Assembly (NCBI GenBank): GCA_934446285.1
Contig: CAKSEI010000072.1
Location: forward strand, 1-7,366
Origin: an uncultured Eubacteriales bacterium
GTDB lineage: Bacteria; Bacillota; Clostridia; Oscillospirales; CAG-272
Direction of reading: 5' to 3'
Length of the DNA stretch: 7,366 nucleotides
Shown piece after piece: positions 6,047-7,366 of the stretch (the stretch's first letter is position 1; each line of letters opens with the position of its first letter). The translations under genes were made by a program, and so were the position numbers. A model generated the notes under the pieces. That model saw nothing but the letters and a program-made list of their open reading frames with translations. It made no database searches and was not told the origin of the DNA.

Positions 6047-6960
6047 ATCTCCACCCCCAGCATCTTGAGAATAAGCGCCATGCGCATGTATTTTCCGTTG
6101 AGCACCTGCTTGAAGTAGCAGGCGCGCGGGTCGTCGTCCACCGCCACGCTTATCTCATTCACTCGGGGCAGGGGATGCATTACTATGAGGTCGCTCTTGG
6201 CTCTCTTCAGCTTGTCGGGTGTGAGAATGTAGCTGTCGCGCAGTCTCAGGTAATCCTCCTCGTTGAAGAAACGCTCCTTCTGTACTCTCGTCATATAGAG
6301 TATGTCAAGCTCGGGCATTACATCGTCCATGCTCTCGGTCTGGCGGTATGGTATTCCCTTATCCTTTATGTACTCGCGCTTTACGTAGCTCGGCACTTTC
6401 AATTCCTCGGGAGAAATGAGCACAAAGTCTATGCCGCTGTAGCGAGAGAGTGCGGCTATGAGCGAATGCACGGTTCTGCCGAACTTGAGGTCGCCGCAGA
6501 GACCTACCGTGAGATTGTCAAAGCGCCCCTTTTCCCTGTATATCGTGAGTAAATCCGCGAGGGTCTGCGTCGGATGGCAGTGACCGCCGTCGCCCGCATT
6601 TATGACGGGAACGGAAGCATTGTTTGCCGCGACGAGCGCCGCGCCCTCCTTCGGATGGCGCATGGCGATGATGTCCGCATAGCAGCTGACGACCTTTGCC
6701 GTGTCGGCAACGCTCTCGCCCTTAACGGCGGATGACGAAGCGCCGCCCGCAACCGAGAGAACATTTCCGCCCAACTCATACATGGCAGCCTCAAAGCTAA
6801 GGCGCGTGCGGGTTGACGGCTCAAAGAAGAGCGTGGCTAATTTCTTTCCCGCGCAGGCGTGGGCGTATTTATCGGGATTTTCCGTGATGTCGCACGCGCA
6901 CGCGATAAGCGCGTCTATATCCTCCGTCGAGAGATCGGTTATGTCGATAAGGCTTTTCAT
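6043..6960 (-). CDS. pyrB: Aspartate carbamoyltransferase catalytic chain
   Basis: This 305-residue protein joins carbamoyl phosphate and L-aspartate to N-carbamoyl-L-aspartate, the committed step of de novo pyrimidine synthesis, as a trimer in the cytoplasm. Active-site motifs are complete: STRTR (49-53) for carbamoyl phosphate, SAVKGES (77-83) with the mobile-loop lysine K80 from the neighbouring subunit, R101 in MRHPKEG, H129 in HCHPTQT, R162 in GRTVHS, R225 and Q227 in TRVQKERF, and HPLPR (262-266). I prefer the ATG at 6960 because it overlaps the pyrE stop in ATGA, like the pyrB-pyrI junction, and MKSLIDITDLS is a typical opening. An in-frame GTG at 6972 would add four residues (309 in all). 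The following pyrI implies a dodecameric holoenzyme. Confidence 0.96.
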   Translation of the reverse strand: MKSLIDITDLSTEDIDALIACACDITENPDKYAHACAGKKLATLFFEPSTRTRLSFEAAMYELGGNVLSVAGGASSSAVKGESVADTAKVVSCYADIIAMRHPKEGAALVAANNASVPVINAGDGGHCHPTQTLADLLTIYREKGRFDNLTVGLCGDLKFGRTVHSLIAALSRYSGIDFVLISPEELKVPSYVKREYIKDKGIPYRQTESMDDVMPELDILYMTRVQKERFFNEEDYLRLRDSYILTPDKLKRAKSDLIVMHPLPRVNEISVAVDDDPRACYFKQVLNGKYMRMALILKMLGVEI

Positions 6961-7366
6961 CTCTTTATCCACCCCTCGTCCTGAGGATTGTCGCGGAATG
7001 CGATGAGCCTTTTCACATCCTCGAGAGCGATATAATTCTCCTCAGCCGCGACCTCGGCTACGGTGTCAAAGTCAGTGAGGGAATGGTTTGTTATACCGCT
7101 TTCCTTAAGGCGCTCAAGCCCCTTTTTCATTCCGTAGGTAAATATGCTGACAATTCCGAGCACATCCGCACCCTCCTCGCGCAGCGCGTCGACAACATCA
7201 ATGACGCTGCCGCCCGTGGAGATGAGGTCCTCTACGACGACTACCTTATCACCCGCCGAGAGACTGCCCTCTATGCGGTTCTTTCTGCCGTGGTCCTTTG
7301 AGCCGGAGCGCACGTAGCCCATGGGAATGCCCATGATATGCGCGCTTATCGCCGCGTGCGCTATGC
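6957..7366 (-). CDS. pyrE: Orotate phosphoribosyltransferase, 5' end cut by window
   Basis: The frame is open to the right edge, leaving 135 complete C-terminal residues of a family usually a little over 200 long. The enzyme transfers the phosphoribosyl group of PRPP to orotate to give OMP. The PRPP-binding signature VVVVEDLISTGGS is present. Upstream of it lie MGYVRSGSKDHGRKNRIEG, with the loop lysines and histidine that contact PRPP and pyrophosphate, and IAHAAISAHIMGIP, read by hand at the very edge. The ATG at 7334 is internal to the family fold and is not the true start. The TGA stop overlaps the pyrB ATG by 4 nt, so the genes are co-transcribed and probably coupled. The promoter and any pyr attenuator lie outside the window. 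Confidence 0.95.
   Translation of the reverse strand, partial: IAHAAISAHIMGIPMGYVRSGSKDHGRKNRIEGSLSAGDKVVVVEDLISTGGSVIDVVDALREEGADVLGIVSIFTYGMKKGLERLKESGITNHSLTDFDTVAEVAAEENYIALEDVKRLIAFRDNPQDEGWIKR

Overview
The window looks like chromosomal DNA from a mid-GC member of the Clostridia, probably a gut Oscillospiraceae/Ruminococcaceae-type bacterium. This rests on the pyrE-pyrB-pyrI order with a separate PyrI regulatory chain, a clostridial-style FtsH whose zinc motif reads HEIGH, AGGAGG-type ribosome binding sites, sigma-A-like promoters, and an AAA_14/DUF4143 ATPase. The species cannot be named from sequence reading alone. Every gene lies on the minus strand, so the window reads from right to left.

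Right end (7366 to 5624): the tail of a pyrimidine operon, with pyrE (5' end cut off by the window), pyrB and pyrI. Each junction is an ATGA stop/start overlap, so the three are probably translationally coupled. Together they encode orotate phosphoribosyltransferase and both chains of aspartate carbamoyltransferase. Behind pyrI lies a non-coding stretch of 392 bases (5232-5623). It holds palindromes, a candidate 119-bp intergenic repeat element, an intrinsic terminator, and a promoter with a striking 33-bp periodic direct repeat.

Middle (5231 to 3870): one AAA_14/DUF4143 ATPase gene of unknown function. It has its own promoter and looks more AT-rich than its neighbours by eye, so it may be an insertion between the pyr operon and ftsH.

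Left half (3822 to 1): a clear extended -10 promoter drives ftsH, the membrane AAA+ zinc protease. A TetR-family regulator starts 6 nt after the ftsH stop and is probably co-transcribed. A strong intrinsic terminator follows, then at once a near-consensus promoter and the gene for an FAD-dependent oleate (fatty acid) hydratase, which runs off the left edge. The order ftsH-tetR, terminator, ohyA suggests that the TetR protein may control the hydratase in response to unsaturated fatty acids. That is inference.

The coding content is mostly well-known families. The least explained parts are the periodic repeat at the ATPase promoter, the branched intergenic element after pyrI, and the possible regulatory link between the ftsH-linked TetR gene and the fatty acid hydratase.
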